DNA from: Amphimedon queenslandica
Taxonomy: Eukaryota > Porifera > Demospongiae > Haplosclerida > Niphatidae
Direction: 5' to 3'
DNA: 64,000 nucleotides
Assembly: GCF_000090795.2 (NCBI RefSeq)
Contig: NW_003546270.1
Location: 273,562 to 337,561, forward strand
The notes beneath the pieces were generated by a model. That model was not told where the DNA came from and did not search any database. It saw nothing but the letters and a program-made list of their open reading frames with translations. Of the stretch, positions 33,030 through 42,817 are shown in pieces. Every line of letters starts with the position of its first letter. The first letter of the stretch is position 1. The position numbers and the translations under genes are program-made.

Positions 33030-33039
33030 GCAGCAGTAC

Positions 33040-34610
33040 ATGTACGAGCAATGGGTGAGTACTACAAAAAGTTAGATGCTGTAGCGCAAGAGATACATAG
33101 ACAAGCTGCAACTGCTAGATCTTGGCATTAAAGATGATCCATACAACCTTGCCTTGATGCTAATTTCATAAATGACATGACCAAGTGGCCTCAAGTAGCC
33201 TGAATATGGCCATATATTTTGCTACTTCATTGAAAGGCTTTGGGTTTATAGAAGGAACCAGTTATTGAACTGAAAAAGTCTGCAAGCTTACAACTATTTC
33301 TGTACTGTACATGTCAGAACAGTCAGCATTTGGCCCCCTTAATACTGCTGTATATTGAAGGCAAGCATCACTCATGTTAGAACTCACCTGACAAAGCACA
33401 TAAAGCATGGGTTGGCTTAAAATAATTATTGTGGAGAACTCATCACTGTTCATTGTAACACTATGGCAGTGAAAGTTGTAATTATAATTATGATGATAAT
33501 CATGTCTTTTTTCATTCATGTAGCCTAGGTGAATGATGCTCTCACTCTGCAGTAATTCTTTTTGAAGTAGATGCTGCTGTCAAAAATTGTTTGACATTAG
33601 TGAAATCAAGTTTTAGCTACTGGAATCAATGTTTCAGTTAATAAGGCACTTAATATGTTTTTGCCACGTACTGCATTTATTATTTTACTAGCATGAACAA
33701 GCAGTAATCATAGTCATCAAGTTTTGAAAGAAATGTTTGTTGACGAGTGAAGTGTCTGCCAAGACTGATGAGACCAACTGAATCAGAGATTTCATAATTT
33801 CTTCATGGCTTCTAGAAATAAGTCCTGATGCTGCAGTCTTGAGTTAATGCCACAGAGGATACGTTTCTCATTCTTCTTCCATCTCTGTTACTAACACCAG
33901 TATTCCGCCAACTATTTTTTCTTAGTACAATGCAAAGTATAAAAATCTCAGCAAAGACGATCTCTAAAAAGAATGCAACAGTTTTTAACGAAGAGCTACT
34001 AATAAGGAATAATGAATCAGCTTATTTTTAATTCTACTCAAATTCAGGGTCAATTATTTCTATAGCATGAACATCGGTGGGGTTATCTAACAGCTTTAAA
34101 GATTAGTGCTATTTGTAAAACATCAGTAGCTAAACCATCAAGATCTATTCTAATAAAAATCCTTTGTAGAGGTACAGTTCCTAATACTGAACCAGTTCAG
34201 TGGGGTAGAAAGGCAAGAGAGAAAGGCATTGGCTGCAAACATGGAGGTATCTCATGCTAAACATGATTTACTGGAAGAGTCAAAGTGTGGCTTATTTATA
34301 AGCTCTGTAGCTCCTCATGTCAGTGCATTTGCTGATGTTATGGTTTTGTACATGCTGTGGGCCTGGTGTGTCGGAAAGTAAGTTTCCTTGTAGCATCAAG
34401 GACAAGTTACCAGTTTGTGCTTCCTGTATTGTCAAAGTTGATGGGCAACTTCATTTAAGGGTAGATGTGCACATTTGATTGTTTGTACAGTGATTTTGTG
34501 TCCGGACACCTGTTGACACATACATAAAAAGAATTTTCTATGATGCCAAATTTATGTTAGTCATGGTACCAAACTGCATGCTTTTTTTGGTAATGTGATT
34601 CTACATTTTC
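33040..34610. other. No supported gene
   Basis: Both strands have frequent stops. A short plus-strand segment near 34230-34370 (MEVSHAKHDLLEESKCGLFI) precedes the PHD exon and could be an earlier exon of the same protein, but I cannot identify it. Confidence 0.45.
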
Positions 34611-34612
34611 AG

Positions 34613-34886
34613 AATGCGCTGTTGATAATGGTAAGGATGACTATTTCTGTTTATGTTGTAAGGAAGAATCAGGCAAAATGATAGCATGTGACAGCATACA
34701 ATGTAACATTGGATCGTACCATTATCAGTGTCTTAACATTCCACACCCTTTCGAACTAACAGATGATGAATTGTGGTTTTGTCCTCATAGTGAAAGAAAA
34801 ACTCACGCTCAATATAATCATATATTGAACTTAAAAAAGCATTTAATAACAATAATGTTTCACAAGAATTTAAAAAAAATTTGTTA
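34613..34886 (+). pseudogene. PHD-finger exon, convergent with a DDE_4 transposase
   Basis: Begins after the acceptor 'ctacattttcag' and stays open to TAA at 34884-34886. It encodes DDYFCLCCKEESGKMIACDS, then SYHYQCLNIP and DELWFCPHSERK. The ligands C-x2-C, C, C, H-x2-C and W-x-C-P-H make a PHD finger with His as the last ligand instead of Cys. A Lys/Asn-rich tail of about 30 residues follows. The transposase on the other strand ends about 100 bases downstream, so the two reading frames meet tail to tail, just as at 19.2-20.25 kb. In ISL2EU elements the second protein is a YqaJ-type nuclease that often ends in such a finger. No nuclease motif could be read upstream here. Confidence 0.6.
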
Positions 34887-34984
34887 ATGCTCCACAACTT
34901 ATTAATATTTGCATGCTCCTTATCTCACTTATGTTTCAGCAACTTCACAGAAGTAGGACCTAGTAAAATTTTATATTTTTTTGT

Positions 34985-35880
34985 ATTCATTCAATTACTC
35001 ATTCCACATGAATCTGTAACGTTAACAATTGCTTTGAACACTACTTCTTTTTGTGATAATTGTTGTATACCCCTTGTGAAAGCAGGTATTTCTAATGTTG
35101 CACCACAAAAAGCAATGTCTTCACCTATTGTAAAGCCTCTGTCAGCAAATAATGTGTCTCCAGGTTCAACATGTTGAAGAAAGCCACCCCTTTGTGTGAT
35201 GACCTTATTAGATAATTTCCCTCTAGCATTTAAGATACTGTCTATCTGGAAATTTTTAATGGGCTTTTAATTCAACTGCATTAGAATTAAGCAAAACATT
35301 AGATTACCCATTTAATTACATGCCACATTCAACAATACTAAATTAGTAAAAATAAAATCACAGCATAATTTTAAAACTCATAGTTGTATGATACTAATTT
35401 CCTGATCTACAGTACTTCCACATGGTGTTATAGAAATTAATAACTTTTGTGCCTTTGTAATTAAAGTATGTCAGACTCCTTGCTTTAAGGTAAGTGTTTA
35501 TTTCAAAACAGTCAATAATTGCAATGCATTGATGATAGAGATGTTTAAAAGCTGTTGGCAAATTTTCCTTCATTATTATTTTGGATGGCTGCTTAATTAC
35601 GAAACGCAAACAAAAGTATGCCACTACCAGCCACTTCTGAACGATCCTACCTGCTCTAGTGGTAAAACAAAATAAAAGTGTAAAGGAGTCCAAGATGAAG
35701 CTGTACCAAAAACAAAAGAAATTCATCTTTTAATTAAAGTGAAAATGATGGATCCCCATGTGGAGCAAGAAAGTTATACAATTACAGAGACATTCCATGT
35801 TTGGAAAGTGGTAAAGAACTTGGTGTTCTCATCATCTTCAGAAATGAAGTCCATATTCATAGTTTTGCTGTGCAACTTCA
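34985..35880 (-). pseudogene. DDE_4 (ISL2EU/PIF-like) transposase
   Basis: From 35880 downward the minus strand gives an upstream helical part, then DDENTKFFTTFQTWNV (about 35800), typical of the N-terminal region of these transposases. The frame 35726-35394 follows with KENLPTAFKHLYHQCIAIID-CFEI, where the Asp of I-I-D-C is the first catalytic residue, and SLTYFNYKGTKVINFYNT. After a break of about 150 bases, 35235-34990 reads RGKLSNKVITQRGGFLQHV, GDTLFADRGFTIGEDIAF (second catalytic Asp) and LEIPAFTRGIQQLSQKEV. The H-x-E-R-V motif is degraded (IHVE in a shifted frame near 35000). Length and order fit the ~350-residue family, which cuts and pastes DNA with a TA-rich target. Stops near 35740 and 35390 inactivate it. 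Confidence 0.8.
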
Positions 35881-36476
35881 TCTTCAAAACCTCATTTTCA
35901 TGCAAAAATTTAATCTAGACTAGTTCCATATGATTCAGTTTGTTGCTCCAAGTGCACTACAGAACGACCAGTATCTCGCATTTTCCATCAATTCCTCATC
36001 TGGTTTACCAGAGGTACTAGTGTCTCCATTGTAGCAAGTTCCTTTACTGATAAAGACCTGAGTTTTTCATAGTTTCTACTGGTTCACAGCTGTTGCAAAG
36101 TCGTCATCAATTCTTTCAATATTATGCATTAGTGCCTCTCTTTTTTTTACCTTCTATTAAATTTTATTTTAAAATTTCCTCCTGTTCTTCCTCTTGATAA
36201 ATCAATTCAGCAATCACTTCTTGAACATGCTTACAAAATTCTACGGTCTCTTTTTCTTTTTGTCCCTTCTCTTCTCATTACCTTTGGACATTTCTTCTTT
36301 CTCTAATCTCTTTTTCTATCCTTCCAGAGACTTGCTTCTTCTTTCAAGCAATAGCTGCTTAGAAACTGCAAAGTTAGGCTGATCTACATGTACCTGTGTT
36401 ACTTAAATGGCTGTATTGCTACGTCAAATTATCCAGTTCACACTGTTCTGATCTTTCGCAGGCACTTTTTGATATA

Positions 36477-36715
36477 TGTGACCATAATTGACAAAAGGGC
36501 CCTTATGGCGGATTTTAAAATTGATCTTAATAATGGCAAATATCAACCTGTGAGTGCTTTGTTAGACAATCATTATTTCTAAAAGTTTCATGGTAACTTT
36601 TTGCATCCTGTGGAGTAATTTTATGATAAATGGGGCTCAGGAAGTTGGATTTCTTAGGCTAGAAAGACAAATTTCACTACCCGCCATAAGGTACCTTTTG
36701 TCAATTATGGTCACA
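36477..36715. mobile_element. TA-flanked MITE family 'TGTGACC', full copy 1 (239 bp)
   Basis: Ends TGTGACCATAATTGACAA and its reverse complement, with TA on both outer sides (36475-36476, 36716-36717). The inner left GGCGGATTTTAAAATTGATC and right CACTACCCGCCATAAGG regions are shared with the copies at 46970, 53073 and 62934. Non-coding, Tc1/mariner-type target. Confidence 0.9.
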
Positions 36716-36719
36716 TATC

Positions 36720-37640
36720 TGGCAACTTTGATAAGTCATAGTCTGGGTGAGTAGACTGTCATTATGGTTTTCCTGTTGTAATAACATTGCCAATGAAGCA
36801 AGGTGAATTACTTCACCTCATACATGATATGAAATGGTCATCACATACTTCTGCAATGAGATGTTGGTTGCCACAAGTCTTTTGCAACTGTAGCCTCCCA
36901 CCTGCTACATCTTTCCATGTTCATTAATGGAAACTAATGAAAGCCCAGTCCCTTTTTCTTCCAAACGAAGTTGGTACAACCAATGGCACAACAATTATTC
37001 ACCATTCCTCTTCCAGTAATCAGCAACGAGCTTGGCTCGGAGCTCTCAACCAGTAGTTTACACACAAAGATTTAGATATGACTACTGCAGTACATTGCAG
37101 TGCTTTCCCACCAGTAGGCATCGGAAATTAAGTAACGGTAGACAAGTTCATTTATTATTCATGAAAAAATAAGCTTCCACCTAAGCACGAGGAAGGTCTA
37201 TAATTTGGTAATGTGCGAGGTGTTGGCAGTGGCTTTTCATTACTAGGACGTAAGAAAGTTTTAGGGCATATTATTAATTAAATTTAATTAACCATTAATA
37301 TGTTATTCAACTAGTGGCTAATTAAATTTATATGCACTATCTTCTCCTAGCTTTGTGGTTACTTATAATAACAGTGGGGGTGGTGACAGCACTTAATTAA
37401 CATGGAGAAGTGGTACTGTTACAGCCCTTTACACTATACTTTGATCATAGTAGATGATTCCTTGGCCACAGGTGGGAAGCAGGCCGGCCGGCCACTCCGT
37501 AAAACCCCACCTATTATTTTTTAAGTTAATTTTCAAAAACAATGTTGTCCAGTGAGCCATCTTGCACGAAAGCATATTCAGATATACGTTGGAAGATAGT
37601 GTGGCTGAGAATTGGAAAAAAATGTCTCTTAGATCAATTG
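36720..37640. other. No supported gene
   Basis: AT-rich DNA. The 71-codon minus frame at 37644-37429 shows no known motif and overlaps the start of the next transposase region. Confidence 0.5.
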
Positions 37641-37653
37641 CCAATCAACTGCA

Positions 37654-38840
37654 TTGGATATTGGCACTGTTTCAAGAACTATGAAGCAGTTTAAATTAAG
37701 TGGAGATGTGACAAAGGTTTTTCAATCAGAAAGTAGGCCTTATTTGAGGACTCTTAATTGCTCTCGTGAATTCTTCATCATTGCAGAGAATCTAAGCCTA
37801 TATCTTAAAGGAGCACGGACACGAAAGTGCATGCATCCTATGGCTTCATGTGCGCAAGAATACAGATCAATAAAGGTTGTGGCATTGCGACCCATGTGAT
37901 ACAATGGATTCTGGATCTTCAAGTGTAAGTGTCTCCACAGTGACTGGTTTTCATACATACACATACTGAAGGATTTCTGGCATTATGATGCTCAGCACCA
38001 AGCCTGAAGTCCAGCAATATTTCTTCGTAGGTGAACTTTGACAGTCGCCATTTTGTAAATCTCACGTGAGCTAAAACACTACGTCATCTTGATTATTTGG
38101 TCCAAAAATCAAGATGACGCACTTCCGTGTCCGTGCTCCTTTAATGAATTGTCATTACTAAAAGAGTGGCTGGATTGCAAGTATCAACAGCAACCGTATG
38201 TCGCCTCTTGAGACGATATGCGTACACAAAAAAGACTATTCAATAAGTATGTAGCCGAAGATCAGGAGCTCAAAGAGCAGCCTTTAATAAAAATATGTTG
38301 CTGTATGGAAGTTGCAAAATGGTGTGGTTGGATGAAACAGGCAGTGCAGGCATTTGTTGAGAAAAATGGATATGCACTGAAAGAAGAGAGGGCAGTGAAA
38401 CATACAAATTTGTCTAGAGGGAAGACATTTAATGTCATATTACCTATTTGAGTTGAATGGGCACTGACTTCATTCCTAACTGAAGGTACCTTTACAGCTA
38501 TTACATTTTTAGACTTCATTCGTGGTGTTCTTTTACCAATGCTGCATATATTTAGTGTAACTCATTCAATGATAATAATGGATAATCTATTAGTTCATAG
38601 TGAAACTACAGATACATTATTAAATGAATCAGGCACTGTAGTACAATACCTCTCAACATACAGTCCTGACCTAAGTCTATTAAAGAAGAATTTAGTTACA
38701 ATGAATACTATTTGAAATTGCATGAGGACATATTGGAAGCCACTGATGACCCAATAACAATAATAAAGGCAGCTATAGCAAGCATTACTAAAGTAATGTG
38801 CAGACAATGGATTACCCACTCTGGATATGATGTATAGGTT
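37654..38840 (+). pseudogene. IS630/Tc1-like transposase split by a MITE
   Basis: The N-terminal helix-turn-helix part reads MDIGTVSRTMKQFKLSGDV, then RTLNCSREFFIIAENLSLYL up to the MITE insertion at 37808. Coding resumes at 38142 (NELSLLKEWLDCKYQQQ). The first catalytic motif is present one frame over near 38318 as VWLDETGS. Next come KNGYALKEERAV, RGKTFNVILPI and FLDFIRGVLLPMLHIF, then MIIMDNLLVHSETTDTLL with the second Asp and VVQYLSTYSPDLSLLKKN, where the usual N-P-I-E-E is replaced, so the third acidic residue is lost. After one more frame break near 38690 the C-terminus is clear: YLKLHEDILEATDDP, ASITKVMCRQWITHSGYDV, stop at 38835-38837. A transposase of about 330 residues, inactive. 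Confidence 0.85.
37808..38141. mobile_element. MITE of 334 bp nested in the transposase gene
   Basis: Left end AAGGAGCACGGACACGAAA. The right end is the reverse complement (TTCCGTGTCCGTGCTCCTT). TA flanks it at 37806-37807 and 38142-38143. Removing the MITE and one TA restores the host reading frame exactly (Y-L-N-E-L-S), so the insertion is younger than the transposase's domain structure. Internal sequence includes a second inverted pair near 38095-38118. Confidence 0.88.
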
Positions 38841-39053
38841 TTGTTTCACATGATTACTGTCAATTTCAAATGATCAAAACATTATAAACAATGACTAAAC
38901 TGATAATTAAATTTATTAATAATTTATTGTAATCATACAATGCAATCTTAATCATTTAACAATTTTGACAATAACAACATTCTTTATTAATGAACATGAA
39001 CTTTTATTAATCATAACAGTGACATAGTATTGTCAAAATCAAACATACTACAG

Positions 39054-39590
39054 TTGCTGAATATGAGACAGTATTTTCTTTTGCAGGTCATCATACTGCT
39101 CTTGAGTGAAACATGTTTCATCAGAAGACTATGCCACTTTTCAAGTTAATCCATACATGGAGAACAAAGCTCAATTATATTTTTGCAAGGAGAAAATGAT
39201 GAATTTGATGTTACATTTTAATTACTTTTACTCTTACTTGAAGAAAAGGCTTGTCAGCAGGATCATCAATAGAATTGTGTTTCTTAAGATAGATCATGTG
39301 TGCCCATGCATGCAACTGTTCAATGCTATATGTGCCAGTATGTTTCTCAGACAAGCAATCTCATCAACTTCACTCCTGGTCTGTAACAAAAGATCACTCT
39401 TAGATTGCACAGATGAAACCTTATTATTACTGGATCTGCTACAGTGATGCTTAGCTGGTGGTTCTTCTGATTGTTTTACAACTTCCTTTTCACTTAGCAA
39501 ATACCATAACATAACTTTTTTTCTTTCTTTGCTTTCCCTGTACATATTCTTTAGGTCTTTACATGCCTTTAGCAACATTCCCACATTGTA
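39054..39590 (-). pseudogene. Unrecognised coiled-coil-like gene remnant, spliced
   Basis: The minus frame 39584-39294 opens with ACKDLKNMYRESKERKKVML, followed by Ser/Lys-rich sequence and EVDEIACLRNILAHIALNSC. One frame over it continues HMIYLKKHNSIDDPADKPFL-Q, directly before a GTAAGA donor at about 39234. After that, CSPCMYG-like and SSDETCFTQEQYDDLQKKIL-SHIQQL lead to a stop near 39055. The pattern (short helix, 'LKKHN', 'PFL', 'DETFT-EQ-D') resembles a multi-copy sponge gene family I have seen annotated only as uncharacterised. Several frameshifts make it a pseudogene here. No function is proposed. Confidence 0.4.
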
Positions 39591-39709
39591 TGTATCTCAA
39601 TTGATATAAGACAATATCTAAACTAGGACATTTCTCCTTAATGGTTTCTTTCAATTTGCTGACATGATGAAACTGATATTTAACATTTCAAAAGTTATGA
39701 ACAGTATAA

Positions 39710-42700
39710 CAGTGGCGGATCCAGAAATGGGGAAGGGGGGTTCAAATGGTGCGCGAAGCACGCCAATTTTTTGGCGACACCCCCTTTTGCGTGGCCATAT
39801 GACTTGTTTTTCACGTATATGCCTATATTATATGCGCGGGCGGCAGTTATTATTATTATTACGCCATTATTATTATGTAATGACATAAGCATAATTGCTA
39901 ATAATTGGTTTAATCATCTCTCAACATAAAGGACAAGGCCATTCTCCTGGGATGAAACTTCGTAAAGTCCTCTACCAGTTGTTTCAGCTTCATTGGAGTC
40001 GTTAAATTGTTACAGCGATCACGATTGACCTTCATAATGGCAAGACTACTGAGCCTAGTTTCAGACATGGTGGAGCGACGAACAGTTTTGAAAAGATTAA
40101 GCTGGCTGAAACTTCTCTCACTTTCACAGGATGTTATAGGGAGAGTTAAAGCTATCCTAAGAAGAGTATGTAGATTTAAAAACTGGAAAGAGCTACACAA
40201 TTTAAGAGCATCTACCAATTTATTGGGTGGGTCTTCTCCACTGTGTCTCCATTTGGCTCTCCATGTGTTGAATTCTGTCTCAATCATGACAGGGTGAGGT
40301 AGATGTGCTTCATAAAACTGAACAGTATGAACGAGATCATTTGGAAGATTCTCTTTATCAGCAGATTTTATGCAATCACTTGGTAATAGGTTCATAATAC
40401 CTAGAACAATCTTACTTGCTGGATTTTCAACAAATCTGCTTTCCAACTCTGAAACAATATGCGACAGAAACTCATCATATAGTGTGATTCTATAGAAGTC
40501 CTCCGGAGATAAACAAGGAGGATTATTACGATGTATTTGTCTTCCAGTGACTTGTGGTTTAGTTAGCTAATATCCTTCTCCGTGAAGTGTCACTCCCATT
40601 TTAGTAGCAGAAGCAAATACCTTCTTAAACTCTAATCCTGACTGTTGGCGTAGTGACTTAAAAGTAGAGACAACAGAGGTGATAGCATTGTATGCATAGA
40701 TGACATTTATTGCCTGCATCTGGAGTTTTACTGTCAGATCTATAAGAAGAGTCATGACTTGAAGAAGAATATGAAATGAAACTAAGAGAAAAGGTGACTG
40801 AAGCTGGAAAAGGAATCCATTTGCTCTGGTAACTGTCTCCCCATCCCAGCCCCAATCAGTTCCTAGGTCAGTGTGTAGACTGGGGTGAGCCATGGCATCA
40901 AGTGATGAATGTATAGCTTCATGAAGAAGCTCCATGAATATTGTGTAGGACTCTATACGCTCCACCCAACGTGTTCTGCAAGCATCTTTCAGCTTATTAG
41001 CTCTAGACTCTGAGCTACTCTTCACCTCAACAGCTTTATCCAGTAGCCTCTGCCTCTTTGCCGAATAGCTAAAGAATCTGGCAATTTCTCCAATGCATGA
41101 TTCAGCACTTTTAAAAGCTAAGATGGAGCAAGATGATACTATGTGTTGGCTACTGGTAAATCATGTGAGTGAAGCCATTGGAGAATAGCCTTACCTAATA
41201 TGTTGCCTGTAATTCTCTCAACCTCTATAAAATCAACAAAGACCTCTTTATTGCCATCTTCAGTGAAGTATCTCAGAACAAGGGACAGTTCTTCTTTGTT
41301 GGCAGCATCAGTGACTTCATCTGCAATGACTGAGTAAAAATGAGCCCTTTTCACCTCATCTAGGATCTCCTTTTGAATCTTCTGGCCAACAACACTGATT
41401 AGCTCATTTTGAATGGTTTTCGAGGTGCATTTTGCATTTTTAGGAGTACTGACCAAGTGATTTGCTAAAATGGGATCTGTTTCAGCTCTAAATCTAATTA
41501 TCTCAACAAAGTTACCATCATTGCCACAACCTTCATCTAATACCCAATTAACATTATCATCTCGGTGCCCTTGAAAAGGTAAGCCTTGCTTTCCACATAA
41601 TATCACTATTTTTAACAGTGACTCTATGACTTTTCTGTTTCTTTCTATGATACGGTGGGCTTCACAGTCTAAAAGAGTGTCGACTCCCTCTGAAGGATTA
41701 TTATATATTCGTAAGAACTCATTCATTTTAGCTATGGAAGACTGATGGTAGTCATTCCTAGCATGAGCATTAGCCTTGTCTGACTTTTTAATCCATGCTT
41801 TGAATGGTGCAGTAACAAATTGGCAATGAGACTGACGACGGACTTCATCTGGAGCAAAGAAAACACAGGCACGGCAGAACACTCCAACAACATGGTGACT
41901 ATAATGAAGCCATGGAAACTTCTTCATCCATGTTGGTTGAAACTGTCGATTGCAACCAGTAGACTGTCGTGTAAGTAATGGATTGAAATCAGGCTCTCTC
42001 TTCAGTATGCGAAAAATATAGTCTCTGGAAATATTGCTAGTACGAATATTTCTATGAGTTTCAAGGAGTTGACCTATGTCACAAATTAACTCCCTATCAT
42101 CAGGTAAAGCTAGATAATTAAATCTAATTGAATTCAAGGAATACTATTCTCTTACATTCATATGTAGGATCAAAATTCGTGTCTTTGATCAAAGCATCAC
42201 TAGTGCTAGTATTATAAGAGACTATAGCAGAGCTTGCATCAGTGCATGGTCCTGATGCAGTGGCCTCTTCACGATTATCAATTTGGTCTGACTGAGAGAT
42301 GGACTGAGTCTGCATTTCAGTTTCAGACTCAATGCATACATAATTATTACATTCATTTATCATTTTTATTGTACCTAGTCTATTTCTTTTAGAAAAGAAA
42401 CTTGTAATTGAAGTAGTTGACTTTCTCTTAGACATGATAAAGCTGGCTTGTTATCAGGTGCAGACAATTAACCACAGACATGTGTAACCACAAACATGTG
42501 TGCTATAATAGCTAGGCGGTGCATGCAGCTATGCATGTGATTAAAGCAAGTTCCAACCCACAAGTTTGAGTTTTAACCTGTAAGCAACTGAGGTAAGGAA
42601 AGTGCTGGCCGGAATGGCTGCTTGCTTGACTCAACCTGAGAAGATCATAGACCCACTTGCTAGCTAAGTTATTTCAACTCAATCAGATGTCTCTCTTCAA

Positions 42701-42812
42701 AGATGAGAGGTGATAACTGTGCATATTTTTACATAAAAATCATTTAAAAAGCATTAAAAATTTTTCATTTCCCAAGGGGGGAACCCATGGAACACCCCTT
42801 GATCCGCCACTG
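39710..42812 (-). mobile_element. hAT transposon with both ends and 5-bp target duplication
   Basis: Ends CAGTGGCGGATC (39710) and GATCCGCCACTG (42812) are perfect 12-bp inverted repeats, the C-A-G start being usual for hAT. The flanks are TATAA at 39705-39709 and 42813-42817. Just inside, both ends are G/C-rich (GGGGAAGGGGGGTTC and, inverted, GGGTTCCCCCCTTGGG). Total 3,103 bp. It contains one minus-strand transposase gene and little else. A 5-bp duplication is shorter than the common 8 bp, but it is exact and directly abuts the repeats. This is the best-preserved DNA transposon of the window. Confidence 0.88.
39910..42435 (-). pseudogene. hAT transposase (TTF-finger, DUF4371 type), nearly readable, core deletion
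   Basis: ATG at 42435 opens MSKRKSTTSITSFFSKRNR, a basic nuclear-type start, and runs to 42124. A one-base shift joins it to 42137-41139. There the TTF finger (FQPTWMKKFPWLHYSHHVVG, VFCRACVFFAP) is followed by KQGLPFQGHRDDNVNWV and AHFYSVIADEVTDAANKEEL, which has the first catalytic Asp. At 41139 the frame ends in VANT and the next frame resumes at SSCSILAFKSAESCIGE. The usual G-Q-x-Y-D-G-A-x-N-M block with the second Asp and the H-x-H-x-L-N-L block are missing, an apparent deletion of roughly 40-60 codons. From there to 39910 one frame is open except for a single stop at 40567. It ends in RIALTLPITSCESERSFSQL and LSSLAIMKVNRD, the dimerisation domain. Confidence 0.88.
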
Positions 42813-42817
42813 TATAA

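Noticed and set aside
32872-33111. 79-codon minus-strand frame
   Set aside because: Crosses the end of the hAT MITE and has no recognisable domain.
39106-39447. 113-codon plus-strand frame
   Set aside because: Shadow of the spliced minus-strand remnant, which has the better protein pattern and a donor site.
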